DNA of 64,000 bases from Tipula vernalis. Taxonomy: Eukaryota > Arthropoda > Insecta > Diptera > Tipulidae. Where the stretch lies: positions 146,002,091 through 146,066,090 of the forward strand of contig OY282560.1 of NCBI GenBank assembly GCA_958295665.1. The letters run 5' to 3'. Positions 1 through 11,000 of this stretch are shown in pieces. The position numbers and the translations under genes were made by a program. The number at the start of each line of letters is the position of its first letter. Position 1 is the first letter of the stretch. The notes under the pieces are model-generated. The model saw nothing but the letters and a program-made list of their open reading frames with translations. It was not told the DNA's origin and made no database searches.

Positions 1-271
1 GGAACCTGATAATTTTCGATTGGTGATTAATATGTTATTTGCATTAATCCAATAAATATGTCACCGTAAATTGACAAAGTTATCAATCGTTATTTTCTCT
101 GGAAACGAACATAGTTGTGTTAAATGTTTCACGGAATTCGTTAGTTGTTGTTGCTCAATCCAATAATCTTTTAGATTATAGTAGACTATAATCTTCTATT
201 CATCTTGAACCAACGTCGTTTCTGCAATGTTTTCGAAATATCTTCTTGGCGTATTCTCGAACTATTTAACT
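1..271. other. No gene recognised
   Basis: This AT-rich stretch lies beyond the 3' end of the minus-strand BEL/Pao remnant. I see no LTR boundary, no domain and no splice-supported exon. It may be the 3' flank or the remaining tail of the retrotransposon. Confidence 0.4.
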
Positions 272-520
272 TTAAAGGGATTTGTCTGGTTTAATAAAGT
301 TCTGGAAGCGGTGTTGTTGAAATTTGAGTATATTGGTATGGATTGAGATTGCATTAGCAATCCCGACACAGATTATACAGAAAGCTAGCACGCCTAACAG
401 TCCCTTAGCAGTCCTTGCAGATCTTCTAAGTTTCGTATGCCCTTTGTTTGTACGTTTATCGGATTGATGTTCTGTGTTGGGAAGGTTGTCAACCCCTTCA
501 CTATTGTCATCTAAAGGCAA
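272..520 (-). CDS. Small ORF with one membrane segment, after BEL/Pao pol
   Basis: This 82-residue frame has a basic, polar N-terminal half and then a hydrophobic stretch (about residues 40-60, LLGVLAFCIICVGIANA) that could be a membrane segment or signal anchor. It begins 13 bases after the end of the DUF5641-like tail of the minus-strand BEL/Pao pol. Some BEL/Pao elements carry an extra reading frame in this position, so it may be the start of an accessory or envelope-like frame. I do not recognise the sequence and cannot exclude a chance ORF. Confidence 0.3.
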   Translation of the reverse strand: MPLDDNSEGVDNLPNTEHQSDKRTNKGHTKLRRSARTAKGLLGVLAFCIICVGIANAISIHTNILKFQQHRFQNFIKPDKSL

Positions 521-532
521 AACGCATAGTTT

Positions 533-2110
533 TTAAATCAGCCTTTTTAGAATCGTGCTACCTTTACAACGCAGAGTAACTACTCGGACCTTACCATCTC
601 TTCCAGGATGCAGCTCCTCAATTTTATCTAATAGCGATTGAGCTGATTGTAAATTTGGTTGCTTGATAAGAACTATATTCCCAACACCTTTATTGAGCTC
701 TCGTTTTTGCCACTTTATTCTTTTCTTTCTCAATTTCCAGTGGTTGCTCAAGGTGCACGCCTCTTCAATTATTTCTGAGTTATTTATAGAAATTATCGGT
801 TCACCGATAATGAAATGCCCTGGTGTTATGGCGACAATATCTTCGATGTCTGAAGATATGGAGCACAGCGGCCTCGAGTTCAAACATCTTCGATTTGACT
901 GACTACTGTTGACATTTCCTCAAACCTCAAAACAGTTTGTCTTAGGATTCATTTTAAATGGTACTTGGCTGATGATACAGCAGCTTCCCATAATCCTCCG
1001 AAGTGATGGTTTGCCGTGGCATTAAAATATTTAATATTACGATTTCTTACAAACACCTTCCATTTTACAGGCTGCCCTTGAATATCGCGAGGACGATAGT
1101 TGAGTCTGTGTATGCACATACTATTGATCATGTTTCCAATAACTGTTGTACATTCTTCATTAGTCTTGTTAACAAAACCGCTCCACATAAATCTAATCTT
1201 GGAATGGTTAATTTCTTTAACGGTGCTACTTTTGTTTTCGATGTTAAAAGAGTAACCTTTACTTCGCCAGTGCTAAAGACAACTTTGCTGTATATAACCG
1301 CAGCATATACCGCTTTACAAGCATCAGAAAAGCCATATAGCTCTTCAATAAGGGTTAGTAATTGCAATTGTTGTTGAAAGCTTAACCACTGGTTCTCTAA
1401 ATGTTGTGATAATTTGTCATTCCAGCCAATGTGTTCCTCCCAAAACTTTTGCATTAATATTTTTTCGGTTATAGTTACTGGAGCTCCAGCCTGATGGATC
1501 GAATATCTTGGCAATGTGTCTTTTAGTATTTGCGTTATTTGTAATTGGTGGAGGTGGAATTTTGAAACTAAATGATTCTTCCTTAGGGTCGCAAAATATC
1601 CCTAATGTGTTTATTTCATGATCTTCCTTTATTTCAAATTTAGGAAGCTACCGTTTTGGCTCTGGAACCCTTTCGAACACGTCTTTGGTATAGCTGCACC
1701 ATTCTCTTAGATAGAGGCCCCTAAACGACAAGAGTTCTATTAAGACATTCTGCAACGTAGTTATGGCATCTAATGAACTTGCTCCTGAAAGCACGTCGTC
1801 AACATAAAAATCTCTCCTAAAAATTTCTGCAGCTCTCAGGCTTAAACTCTAGAAAGATTCTATAAAGTATTGTTAAATTGTCGGGACACGACGCCGAAGC
1901 GATCTCAAAATGTTGTCCTCCTACCTGTTGTACAAATATTTCATAAGGAAGTTGTCTAATGGAACATTATGAAACTTTGAAATTGGTTGCTGATAGTAGA
2001 TAGGCACTTGGAAAAGTCAATTAAGTTTTTGTCCCATGGAAATAAACCAGTTGCGCTTTGGCTTTATTAACAAAGCTCTAGGGTATTTTCGTCAACAACT
2101 TATGTTCCAC
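533..2110 (-). pseudogene. BEL/Pao retrotransposon pol remnant
   Basis: Read on the minus strand this is a decayed BEL/Pao polyprotein. From about 2100 down to 1515 the reverse transcriptase is present in broken frames. The catalytic motif FYVDDVLSG is encoded at about 1780-1820, and a KIFDPSG motif near 1510 marks the start of the RNase H-like region. Positions 1514-1128 carry the peptidase A17/RNase H-like block (FSDACKAVYAAVIY, then LLTSKTKVAPLKKLTIPRL). Positions 1188-949 end with HHFGGLWEAAVSSAKYHL, the end of the integrase core. Positions 883-533 are the DUF5641-like C-terminal domain (TPGHFIIGEP, HPGRDGKVRVVTLR). The H2C2 and first integrase motifs appear lost: the frame jumps directly from RNase H to the integrase end. 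Several frameshifts make it non-functional. It is only distantly similar to the BEL element at 55-60 kb. Confidence 0.9.
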
Positions 2111-2544
2111 CTGTTTTCGAGGGGTTTAAACATGATAATATCAGCTGGCTACAAAATACGAGTGGCGTTTGAATAAAGTGCTACCAAAACTATTCCCAAC
2201 TGGGCGCACAATTTGCTTAATGGCCATATTTAGTGGGTAACGTAGCCGTCTATAAAATGTATTGCTGACACAGCAAATGTAAGTAAGGTTCACTTTGGAC
2301 AGACCACGGTCAACTTCATAAACATTTCTGACACCTTTAACCTCCAATACTGTTTTTGTTTTGTGATAGAGTAGGAAGTTGTTTCATCACCGTTAATACT
2401 CCAAGATTTATGTCTGATGCACCTTCTGTTGAACTCTGCGAAGAACCGAGATTTGGATTTCGCAAACGATATTGCAAGATCTAAACAGCATATTGCTAGG
2501 TCCTAAACAGCATATTGCTAGGTCTCCTTCCTCTTTCTCTTCGT
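2111..2544. other. No certain gene; short tandem duplication
   Basis: A 68-residue minus-strand frame at 2141-2347 could be the N-terminal part of the neighbouring BEL/Pao pol but shows no motif I recognise. At about 2476-2522 a 28-bp segment containing AACAGCATATTGCTAGGTC occurs twice in tandem. Confidence 0.4.
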
Positions 2545-2769
2545 CTAAGATGTGATTATCCATTCCTCAATCGTCTCTTCTTCCTCTCGGGTTAAGACCG
2601 TCGGACGGCCGGGCCTTAACTTTTGTGAATTTCTCACTTAGTCGGAATGATAACATAGTCCTGGGAATACCAAAATATTTAGCAGCCATTTTTTTAGGCA
2701 TGTCGCCTCTCTTTAATGTTTCAAGGGTTTCTTAACAGCAGCAGAATAGCTGTTTTTAATTTTGGGCAT
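2545..2769 (-). pseudogene. pogo/Tigger-type transposase N-terminus, frameshifted
   Basis: Three consecutive minus-strand frames together read like the N-terminal helix-turn-helix of a pogo/Tigger/jerky transposase. MPKIKNSYSAAV starts at 2769. It continues after a shift with LKRGDMPKKMAAKYFGIPR and then SFRLSEKF (an HTH_psq-type motif). After a second shift comes RPTVLTREEEETIEEWI, the usual linker to the CENP-B-type domain. A stop follows at about 2545, and no DDE core is found downstream. It is a dead fragment of a DNA transposon. The family assignment rests on motif order and not on a search. Confidence 0.75.
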
Positions 2770-2859
2770 TTTTAAACTTAAAATAAAAAATAAACTGGTA
2801 TATAGTTATTGTCACACCCTAAAACTACTGTTGACAGACTTTCAAATACTGTACCTCTG

Positions 2860-3775
2860 AATTGAGAGCCAATTCTGAACACGATTTGCTTGTTAGAATT
2901 TTCGCTTCATCAATAAATGTGTTACGTTCCTTTAGCTAAAAACGAATAAAAAAAAACAAAAAATATTCTTCTGCAAAGGATTATGGCGGCCTTCGCTGTA
3001 GTTAAAAATGAAAAAAAAAAATTCAAAATTTCTTATGGTCAAGATTATTGTCACCCTGTTTTTAAAGGCAAATTTCCAGGTTTACAATAATCTTGAGAAT
3101 AAGAATTTTTAAATTTTTTTTCCCAATTTTAACTAAGGGAAGGAAATACATTGATTTATGTACAGGTAGCCACTAGAATCCTCTACTGAGTCCTCCCAGT
3201 CATAGCAAATTTCCAGGGCCCCCATAGACCTGAGCAGAAGAAATTTTTTGAATTTTTTTTTATTCACTTTTAGCTATGAGAAGGTAACACATTTATTGGA
3301 AATCGGGTTCACAATTAGCCAAAAGATGGGATTCACTACCAAACCGACATAACAAATTTTCAGGGTGACCATAACCCTGAGCAGAAGATTTTTTTTTATT
3401 CAATTTTAACTTCGGAAAGCCTTCACATTTATTGATGTAGCGAAAATTCTAACAAGCAAATTCGGTTCAAAATTGGCGCAGAAGTAGTCACTAGAACCCT
3501 CTACTATACGGTCATATCAAATTTCCAAGGATATCATAATCTTGATCAAACTAATTTTTTAATTTTTTCTCCATTTTTTATGATGGGAAAGCGAAACATT
3601 TATTCATATATCAAAAATTCTCTCAAGCAAACCGAATTCCCACGGGCAAACCGGCGAACCCCTACTAAACCGGCATAACAAATTTCCAGGACCTCTATAA
3701 CCCTGAGCAGATAAAAAATTTTTGTTTATTTTTTGTTTCAATTTTAACTACGAGTAAAAAATCGTTTGATAAATA
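2860..3775. repeat. Degenerate tandem repeat of about 140-165 bp with an inverted copy
   Basis: Five diverged head-to-tail units begin at about 3067, 3207, 3353, 3517 and 3679. Each starts with CAAATTTCCAGG or a close variant, followed by ACCCTGAGCAGA, a T-rich run, and CACATTTATTGA. The segment 2860-2945 is the reverse complement of part of the third unit (about 3400-3475, sharing TTGTTAGAATTTTCG). The block therefore starts with an inverted partial copy. It adjoins the pogo-type fragment and may be internal sequence of a non-autonomous relative. Confidence 0.75.
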
Positions 3776-4473
3776 AAATTCCTGGGATGGGCTTTTCGCT
3801 CGTGTAAAAATTTCTGCGATGAATTTTAATGATTGCGTACACTTTAAATAGTGTAGAAAAAAAAGTCTTTGTCGGAGGTAATTTCAAATTTTCCTGGGAT
3901 GAAAGTCTCGGATAACTTCAAAATGGTTTCAGAAGAGTAGTTTTCCAATATTTTATTTCGTTTACTATAACTTCTTCTGCTTTGATTTTAGTTTTACTAT
4001 TTATACTAACACTTATAATAAATTATCGCTAATTTATTGTTGTTTTAATTTCATATCGAATATTCTTTGGATTAGTAATTATAACAATAAATGAAATGGG
4101 TTTAGCGGTTCATTGTCCCTATTTCCCCATTATCTGATTATCATTTTCATTTATTAGTTCAAATTTGCATTAACGCCTACAAAACTCGTACATAACCAAA
4201 TTACGCGACGCAACCTTATTCTACAATTTTCGTTACATCAAGCGTCATAACAATCGTTACATGTTCGCTTCGGCCCTAATTTTCAGTTGGCACCAGTTTT
4301 AGATACATTACTTACCCAAATACTTTTAATTTAGAAAAGCTAAAATTGTGCCATTGGAAATAATAAATATTGAACTGTTTTTTCTGTAGTGAAATCGTAT
4401 CAAGTAGAATTGACACAACGGAATTTTAGCCAATATACTTAACACGGCCGGTTACCTGAATTTTGCTTTATAT
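3776..4473. other. No gene recognised; possible decayed gypsy LTR
   Basis: This AT-rich stretch lies just 3' of the minus-strand gypsy pol tail. On the minus strand a TGTTAAG sequence begins near 4446, shortly after the pol stop, which is where a 3' LTR would start. I cannot find its end or a second copy, so the LTR reading is only a suggestion. Confidence 0.3.
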
Positions 4474-4730
4474 TTATTCAACTGTCTTCCTCGGACCATG
4501 AACATCACCGACTGCCCTTGATTTCAATTTCTCTGATCGATGAACTTCTTCTATAATATTCGGTTTTGGGCTGCTTGTCATTGGCATCCACTTTGGTCCA
4601 AAATTGTAATTTTGGGTACTTGCAGTTGCATTGTTTTTGCGACATCTCAATTGATCAATGTGCCGTGATAGTACCATTCTCTATTTCAACTCGATAACAA
4701 ACAGGTCCAATGATTTCAGTGACTATCCGT
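4474..4730 (-). pseudogene. Ty3/gypsy pol C-terminal tail
   Basis: The minus strand reads VTEIIGPVCYRVEIENG and then, after a frameshift, SRHIDQLRCR. This is the usual SH3-like C-terminal end of Ty3/gypsy integrases, where a GP..Y.VE....G strand pair is followed by RHVDQLR. The remaining residues to the stop at 4474 are polar and unremarkable. No other gypsy domain is adjacent, so it is a 5'-truncated, frameshifted remnant. Confidence 0.7.
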
Positions 4731-5155
4731 GATTGATAATGAAGCTTGAAGGAATTTCTCCATTTTTTACTTAACCTGATGGATGGAATTTTTCGATATT
4801 TATTACACGAACCCGACTCGATCTAATCTAATTTTTATTGTATTATTCATAAATTTAAGCATAATGCCAAATTGCGACGGTATAACATTCAACTAGTTTA
4901 GTGTTGACTATTAAGAAGACATTCAAAATATTATTGATTTTCTAGTAAAATTGAAAACAAAGCAGACTCCTAAAATATGTGTAACATACTACCTTGATCA
5001 ACAAGTTCTCGGAATAACCAGCGTGTGGCGCTCCCATCGTTCCGATTTGAGTTCTGTTTTTTTGTTAAGTTGGTACATCTGTTGTTGATATTCCCTCTAA
5101 ATCTTAGCGTCATAGCTTGACATTTGCAAAAGTTACGTAGTCAGGAGTACATCTA

Positions 5156-5389
5156 CTATGTGTGTGTTGGCGATTTTTCCATTATTTCCTCTCGGCTGCT
5201 GAAACGCGTTCCTCGTGATGGGTTTTTAAGTCGATTGAACACAAAGAAGCCACAGGGAGCCAAATCAGGTGAAGTGGGTGGCTGTTGGATGGTATTTGTT
5301 GCATTTTTCGTCAAAAAATAACGAATAATGCTGGCACTGTGCGACGGTGCGTTATCATGGTGCAAAATCCACGAGTTTTCTGCCCACAA
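5156..5389 (-). pseudogene. mariner transposase C-terminal fragment
   Basis: The fragment includes WILHHDNAPSH, the second catalytic Asp region of the mariner DDE domain, followed by QQPPTSPDLAPCGFFVF and a short tail ending EEIMEKSPTHT. Family members have 34 residues between the second and third catalytic Asp and usually read APSDY or APCDF at the end. Here the third position is Gly (PCGFF), consistent with a GAC to GGC change, so the catalytic triad is broken. The N-terminal HTH region and the first Asp are missing. The reading frame runs straight into a 173-bp array at about 5390, which supplies its first few codons. Confidence 0.85.
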
Positions 5390-5390
5390 A

Positions 5391-7630
5391 CTTGTGGGCT
5401 ATAGCACAGTTAATTTTCAATAAAATTGAATTTTCTAAGAAATGTTTAGAAATAATCGAGCAATCAAAATGAAAATTGTCACAGCAATAACAGGTCCCTA
5501 AACCTATTGATAGAGGTATCAACCATCGTAATCGGACCATTTTAGATTTTTGCCGCCCAAAAACTTGTGGGCTATAGCACAGTTGATTTTCAATAAAATT
5601 GAATTTTCTAAGAAATGTTTAGAAATAATCGACCAATCAAAATGAAAATTGTCAAAGCAATTACAGGTCCCGAAACCTATTGATAGAGGTATCAACCATC
5701 GTAATCGGACCATTTTAGATTTTTGCCGCCCAAAAATTTGTGGGCTATAGCACAGTTGATTTTTAATAAAATTGATGTTTCTAAGAATTGTTTAGAAATA
5801 ATCGAGCAATCAAAATGAAAATTGTCACAGCAATTACAGGTAATGAAACCTATTGATAGAGGTATCAACCATCGTAATCGGACCATTTTAGATTTTTGCC
5901 GCCCAAAAACTTATAGCACAGTTAATTTTCACTAAAATTGAATTTTCTAAGAATTATAATTAATATTATTTTGTACAATCACAAAACACCAACAGTTTTC
6001 ACTTACTTAAAAATAAAAAAACCAAACTTTTTATTTTTGAATTTATTTACTTTTATTTATTTACAATTACAACTAGTTTCGATCTTGTAAAGATCATCTA
6101 CAGGTAATTTTTTGCAATTCGGAATTGCAAAAAATTACCTGTAGATGATATTTACAAGATCGAAACTAGTTGTAATTTTAAATAAATAAAAGTAAATAAA
6201 TTCAAAAATAAAAAGTTTGGTTTTTTTATTTTTAAGTAAGTGAAAACTGTTGGTGTTTTGTGATTGTACAAAATAATATTAATTATAAAAAGATCACTTA
6301 CGTCACTCCGCTTCAAAAAACAAAATTTTTGTTTTTTAAAAAATGTTTAATATTTTCTAAGAATTGTTTAGAAATAAAAGAGCAATCAAAATGAAAATTG
6401 TCACAGCAATTACAGGTCCCGAAACCTATTGATAGAGGTATCAACCATCGTAATCGGAACATTTTACATTTTTGCCGCCCAAAAACTGGTGGGCTATAGC
6501 ACAGTTGATTTTCAATAAAATTGAATTTTCTAAGAAATTTTTAGAAATAATCGAGCAATCAAAATGAAAATTGTCAAAGCAATTACAGGTCCCGAAACCT
6601 ATTGATAGAGGTATCGACCATCGTAATCGAACCAATTTATATTTTTGCCGCCCAAAAACTTGTGGGCTATAGCACAGTTAAGTTTCAATAAAATTGAATT
6701 TTCTAAGAAATGTTTAGAAATAAACGAGCAATCAAAATGAAAATTGTCACAGCAATTACAGGTCCCGAAACCTATTGATAGAGGTATCAACCATCGTAAT
6801 CGGACCATTTTAGATTTTGGCCGCCCAAAAACTTGTGGGCTATATACCACAGTTAATTTTCAATAAAATTGAATTTTCTAAGAAATGTTTAGAAATAATC
6901 GAGCAATCAAAATGAAAATTATCACAGCAAATACAGGTTCCGAAACCTATTGATAGAGGTATCAACCATCGTAATCGGAACATTTTAGATTTTTGCCGCC
7001 CAAAAACTTGTGGGCTATAGCACAGTTGATTTTCAATAAAATTGAATTTTCTAAGAAATTTTTAGAAATAATCGAGCAATCAAAATGAAAATTGTCAAAG
7101 CAATTACAGGTCCCGAAACCTATTGATAGAGGTATCGACCATCGTAATCGGACCAATTTACATTTTTGCCGCCCAAAAACTTGTGGGCTATAACACAGTT
7201 AAGTTTCAATAAAATTGAATTTTCTAAGAAAGGTTTAGAAATAATCGAGCAATCAAAATGAAAATTGTCACAGCAATTACAGGTCCCGAAACCTATTGAT
7301 AGAGGTATCAACCATCGTAATCGGACAATTTAAAATTTTGGCCGCCCAAAAACTGGTGGGCTATAGCACAGTTAATTTTCAATAAAATTGAATTTTCTAA
7401 GAATTGTTTAGAAATAATCGAGCAATCAAAATGAAAATTGTCACAGCAATTACAGGTTCCGAAATCTATTGATAGAGGTATCAACCATCGTAATCGGAAC
7501 ATTTTAGATTTTTGCCGCCCAAAAACTTGTGGGCTATAACATAGTTGATTTTCAATAAAATTGAATTTTCTAAGAAATGTTTAGAAATAATCGAGCAATC
7601 AAAATGAAAATTGTCACAGCATTAACAGGT
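5391..7630. repeat. 173-bp satellite array inside the mariner element
   Basis: About ten to eleven head-to-tail copies are present. The word AACCATCGTAATCGGACC recurs at 5521, 5694 and 5867, giving a period of exactly 173 bp, and continues after an insertion from about 6353 to 7630. Open minus-strand frames of about 64 codons (beginning MVRLRW) recur once per unit only because the unit lacks stops in one frame. I do not regard them as genes. A block of three units at 6441-6960 is repeated at 6962-7480 with an offset of 521 bp. The array is interrupted by the palindrome at 5954-6288. Confidence 0.95.
5954..6288. repeat. 335-bp near-perfect palindrome (foldback insertion)
   Basis: Two arms of about 167 bp are reverse complements with very few mismatches and a centre at 6121 (GCAATTC-G-GAATTGC). 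The outer ends are TTATAATTAATATTATTTTG and its complement. The insertion breaks a 173-bp unit. The word TTTTCTAAGAATT occurs on both sides (5943-5955 and 6353-6365), either as a target duplication or because the same unit resumes there. There is no coding potential. It has the form of a foldback MITE. Confidence 0.9.
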
Positions 7631-7763
7631 CCCAGGTAGGAGATAAGATTTATGGGGAATATCAACAAAAGATGTACCAACTTAACAAAAAAACAGAACT
7701 CAAATCGGAACGATGGGAGCGCCACTCGGTGGTTATTCCGAGAACTTGTTGATCAAGGTAGTA

Positions 7764-8619
7764 TATCGAGGTATTTTGCCAGAAGCCCAGTTTTAATCAT
7801 ATTCAGCCAACTTTCACAAGATAGGTTCACCCGCTCAGGGGATTATATTTCAGCAGGAAGGCGGTAGTTTGTCAATCTAAGATTCTCAATGGTTTCGAAC
7901 GATAAACGACAGTCGTTCATCTCAATTAACTCTATCACGGAAGTAGCACAAATATAGTTTTCTATCTGGAAAAAATCCTAAATTTATTCGAGTTATGTTT
8001 TTCAGCAGCTGACAATCGTATACAATTCCCCATATTTCGTACCCTTGCAGTTACAGATCAAATGGTTTCTATTGTTATTATCGCTTCTTCCTACAGTACA
8101 ATAATAATACAGCAACAGAGACCGAAAATCACAATTATGCCAAATTATTTCTTAATATAAAAATTGGGAATATGTTTATATTAGGGCAAATACTCAAAAT
8201 TTGTTTTAACTACCTATATTATGTAGAATGTGATGTTTTCTTTTTATCACTAATTACGTTACATCGAGTGTAATTCTTAACCAATATACTCGTACTTAAG
8301 TCGATTTTGGAATCATTTTTCTTCTGTCCCTAGTGTGATCGACTAGATAAAGGACTAAATTTCTATGGTAAACTTTAGCTATCTGTCTATTTATATTTGG
8401 GAAAAAAGTTTAAATTGTCCTTTTCATTAGACCTGCACAGACTCAAACTATAATAGGTGTGAATTACTGCAGTTTAGGAGATTAGAATAAATCTCTTAAC
8501 TATAACCGGTCTCAATTTACGTTAATTCGTAGTTGTAACACATAGTTTTTAACATAAACTATCATTAAAAAGTAGTAAGACTTTTTAAATAAAACGGGAA
8601 CAGCCTTATTCTTTTAAAT
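7764..8619. other. No gene assigned
   Basis: On the minus strand about 7870-7985 there is an open stretch reading ENYICATSVIELIEM and then LRLTNYRLPAEI. It may be a scrap of a retroelement frame, but I cannot place it. The rest is AT-rich with no motif, repeat or splice-supported exon that I can see. Confidence 0.3.
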
Positions 8620-8967
8620 TTATTCCATCCCCTTCAAAGTAATCTCCTTCGGATATAAAATAGACTTGAACCAATAGTTTTTCCAGACTTTGAAACAGTT
8701 GTTAAAGTAGATTTCCTGAATGGCCTTTAAAACCTTATTCGATTCGGGAGATAGGCCAGGTTGAATAGGGTGAATCGGTGTCAATCTACGATTTTTGAGC
8801 ACCATATCCTTAACTTCTTTGGCATGGTAGTGTTCATTGGTAGATGTCGAAGGATAGCAACCGAAGAAGAAACAACCTATACCAATCAAAAACACTCGAT
8901 TTGGACAGTGCATTGTCACCAAAAGCCTTTTCCGACATTTCCAACGTTTTGGAAGCTGAAATTCCAT
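8620..8967 (-). pseudogene. Possible mariner-like transposase C-terminal remnant
   Basis: The C-terminal third of this 115-residue frame (KAIQEIYFNNCF, VWKNYWFKSIL, TLKGME) has the spacing of the last helix of mariner transposases: KAI....F..CF..WK..W.KCI.....YFEG. The N-terminal part contains a hydrophobic stretch, FLIGIGCFFFG, that does not fit the family and may be out of frame. No catalytic motif is seen. The match is short, so treat this as a hint. Confidence 0.4.
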
Positions 8968-9184
8968 TTTTGGAGCAAAATTTGGTGCAACATTTTTGCT
9001 GAATTTTTTAAAAAATCAAAAATACACTTTTTTAGCAAATAAGCTTATCTCATTAACTACTACGCAGATTTCTTTTAGGGTGCAAACAACCTCAAAAAAA
9101 CTACTCGTTTGGATAAGCTCGCGCGATTTAAGTGGAAAAGTCTTACACCTTTTTGATCATAGTAGTACGAGTATAAGGCTCATT

Positions 9185-9525
9185 CCCTCACGCGATATTT
9201 CCAAACGCTATATGACAAAACGAGAAAAAGTACAAAACGCGATTATTTCAAAACGCGATATTTCAAAATGCGTTATAGGACAAATCGCGATATTTTAAAA
9301 TGATTAATCTTCCTTCACTTCATATTTAAAATTTTCCTTCACCTTTATGATGAAATTAACCTACGATGGAACTAGGATATGCGTTTTAAAATATAACGTT
9401 TTGAATTATCGCGTTTTGTATTCTATCACATTTTGTGCAATATCGCGTTTTGTACCATATCGCGTTTTGTCCCGTATCGCGTTTTGTCAACTCGCGTTTT
9501 AAAATATCGCATTTCAAATGGGACC
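9185..9525. repeat. Short degenerate repeats around GCGATATTT/GCGTTTTGT, in inverted arms
   Basis: Between 9190 and 9300 the words ACGCGATATTTC and AAAACGCGAT recur about every 18-25 bp. Between 9370 and 9520 their complement (TATCGCGTTTTGT) recurs at a similar spacing. The two halves face each other around an AT-rich centre near 9330, forming a loose palindrome built of small repeats. CG-containing words are strikingly frequent against an AT-rich background. Confidence 0.75.
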
Positions 9526-10980
9526 TTATTCCATTATATAATATTTGAGCAAATTTTTGTCATTTTCAGAAGTTAATCTTTCCGATTTGAGTGTTTTTAC
9601 TTTTATCATATTCTTTACACAACGAAATCGGGCACGTAATTGTTTTAAGCTTTTGACTTTCGGATATCTCGGTATAAGGCATTGAAGGTGGGGCTTACAT
9701 TTTTATTTTTTTCAGTTTTAGTTGTCACTGCGACTGTACTATAGATGTGATTTTATTACCTAAATATGTTGACCTATAGAGGGCGTTAAGAAGTTTTGTT
9801 TTAAAATGTTCTGTACTCCGTTTGGAAAGGGTTAGGTTCATCTTTCCGTTAAATATTTATATTATGTCGTTTTCCAGTCATAACAAAGAGTAACGAAAGA
9901 GTAGAAAGAGCTGTCGAAAAGACAGTTTTTTGACATTTTAAGTGGAACACACAAAAAATATTTTTAAATGACTTTGCTTTTTGGTATGGGTGTGTGAATA
10001 TACGTATTAATTGTCAAGTTACTATTTTGACAATTAATACGTCAACTTTGCAATGCAAAGCAATGTAGATGTAAATGTATTAGTCAGAGTAGTTTGCTAC
10101 TCCGTCAATTTAGCGGATTTCAAGATGGCGGATTGGAGAAGCTTTAGAGTAGAGTAGTTTGTAAGTGGAAAATGACATTAGTTCGTGGATGGACGTTTCC
10201 ATGTTACTCTAATGGCACTTTCAAAACATTAGTTTTGGGATAATATAGTATGGTTGAGTACTCGACGACCAAAAGGCAGATAGCTTAAAATAGGTAATTC
10301 CTATTCGATTTCTTTCAATAAGGAACACGATGAAAACCAAAAATTTGTATCGATGAGGTCGACTTCAGACGTCTAAATAATAATAGAACAAGCCAAATAC
10401 AAACCAAAGATTCATTGTTTTTAAGAAATTTAGGGAAAACGTCATACCAAAAGCTTTAGTACACTCACTGGCACAGCAAAGAGTCACCCTAAAAACAATT
10501 GTTTTTATGCGCATATCTTTTGAACCGCACTACCTGGAAACATGAGGTTTTTCGAATTTTCGAACAGAAACAAATATGAAAATTTTTAGAAATTTTATTT
10601 AAATTTTCACAAAGAGAAACACAACAACAAAATCATAATTAATCAATAAAAAATATTTAGTAGTGTGTTTTATATATGTAACTCTAGTATGATCATTTAC
10701 TACCTGAACCAACAATAATCCCTGATCAACTATTTCAATTTAACACTGTAAAATTCATTGAATTTAATATCAATAATGCAATCACCGAAAATAAAATTAT
10801 TTTTGTTGTAATTTATGACATTTTATAACCATACATCAAAGCTACTTGACCACTGCATTCATAGTTTGAAATGGTCGATAAACTACTCCAAATATCTCTG
10901 TTGTATGATATAATTTTATAATTTGAATTGCTAAAAATCTATCACATAGCAACACCACTATTATTTCGACTAATCATAGA
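9526..10980. other. No gene; a perfect 16-bp hairpin and a possible transposon end
   Basis: At 10002-10042 a perfect 16-bp stem (ACGTATTAATTGTCAA and its complement) encloses a 9-base loop. Near 10458-10560 the sequence CACTCACTGGCACAGCAAAG resembles the terminal repeat of a Tc1/pogo-type element, but no partner end was found. Nothing else stands out. Confidence 0.45.
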
Positions 10981-11000
10981 ATCGTAACGAATAAAGTTCT

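Larger units (their letters stand above)
4989..7761 (-). mobile_element. mariner element with satellite-filled interior
   Basis: The ends are inverted repeats: the left begins CTACCTTGATCAACAAG and the right ends with its complement, CTTGTTGATCAAGGTAG. The match continues for roughly 110 bp (about 4989-5100 against 7640-7761) with few differences. A TA dinucleotide flanks both ends (4987-4988 and 7762-7763), the target duplication expected for mariner. Inside are the C-terminal part of a mariner transposase (5156-5389) and then a tandem array of a 173-bp unit up to about 7630. The N-terminal two thirds of the transposase are absent. The element cannot move on its own, but its ends look intact. 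Confidence 0.9.

Noticed and set aside
1003..1377. Plus-strand 124-codon frame
   Set aside because: It is antisense to the RNase H and integrase part of the BEL/Pao remnant.
5355..7502. Repeated 60-80 codon frames starting MVRLRW in the 173-bp array
   Set aside because: They follow the satellite period exactly and vary as the DNA unit does, without protein-level conservation.
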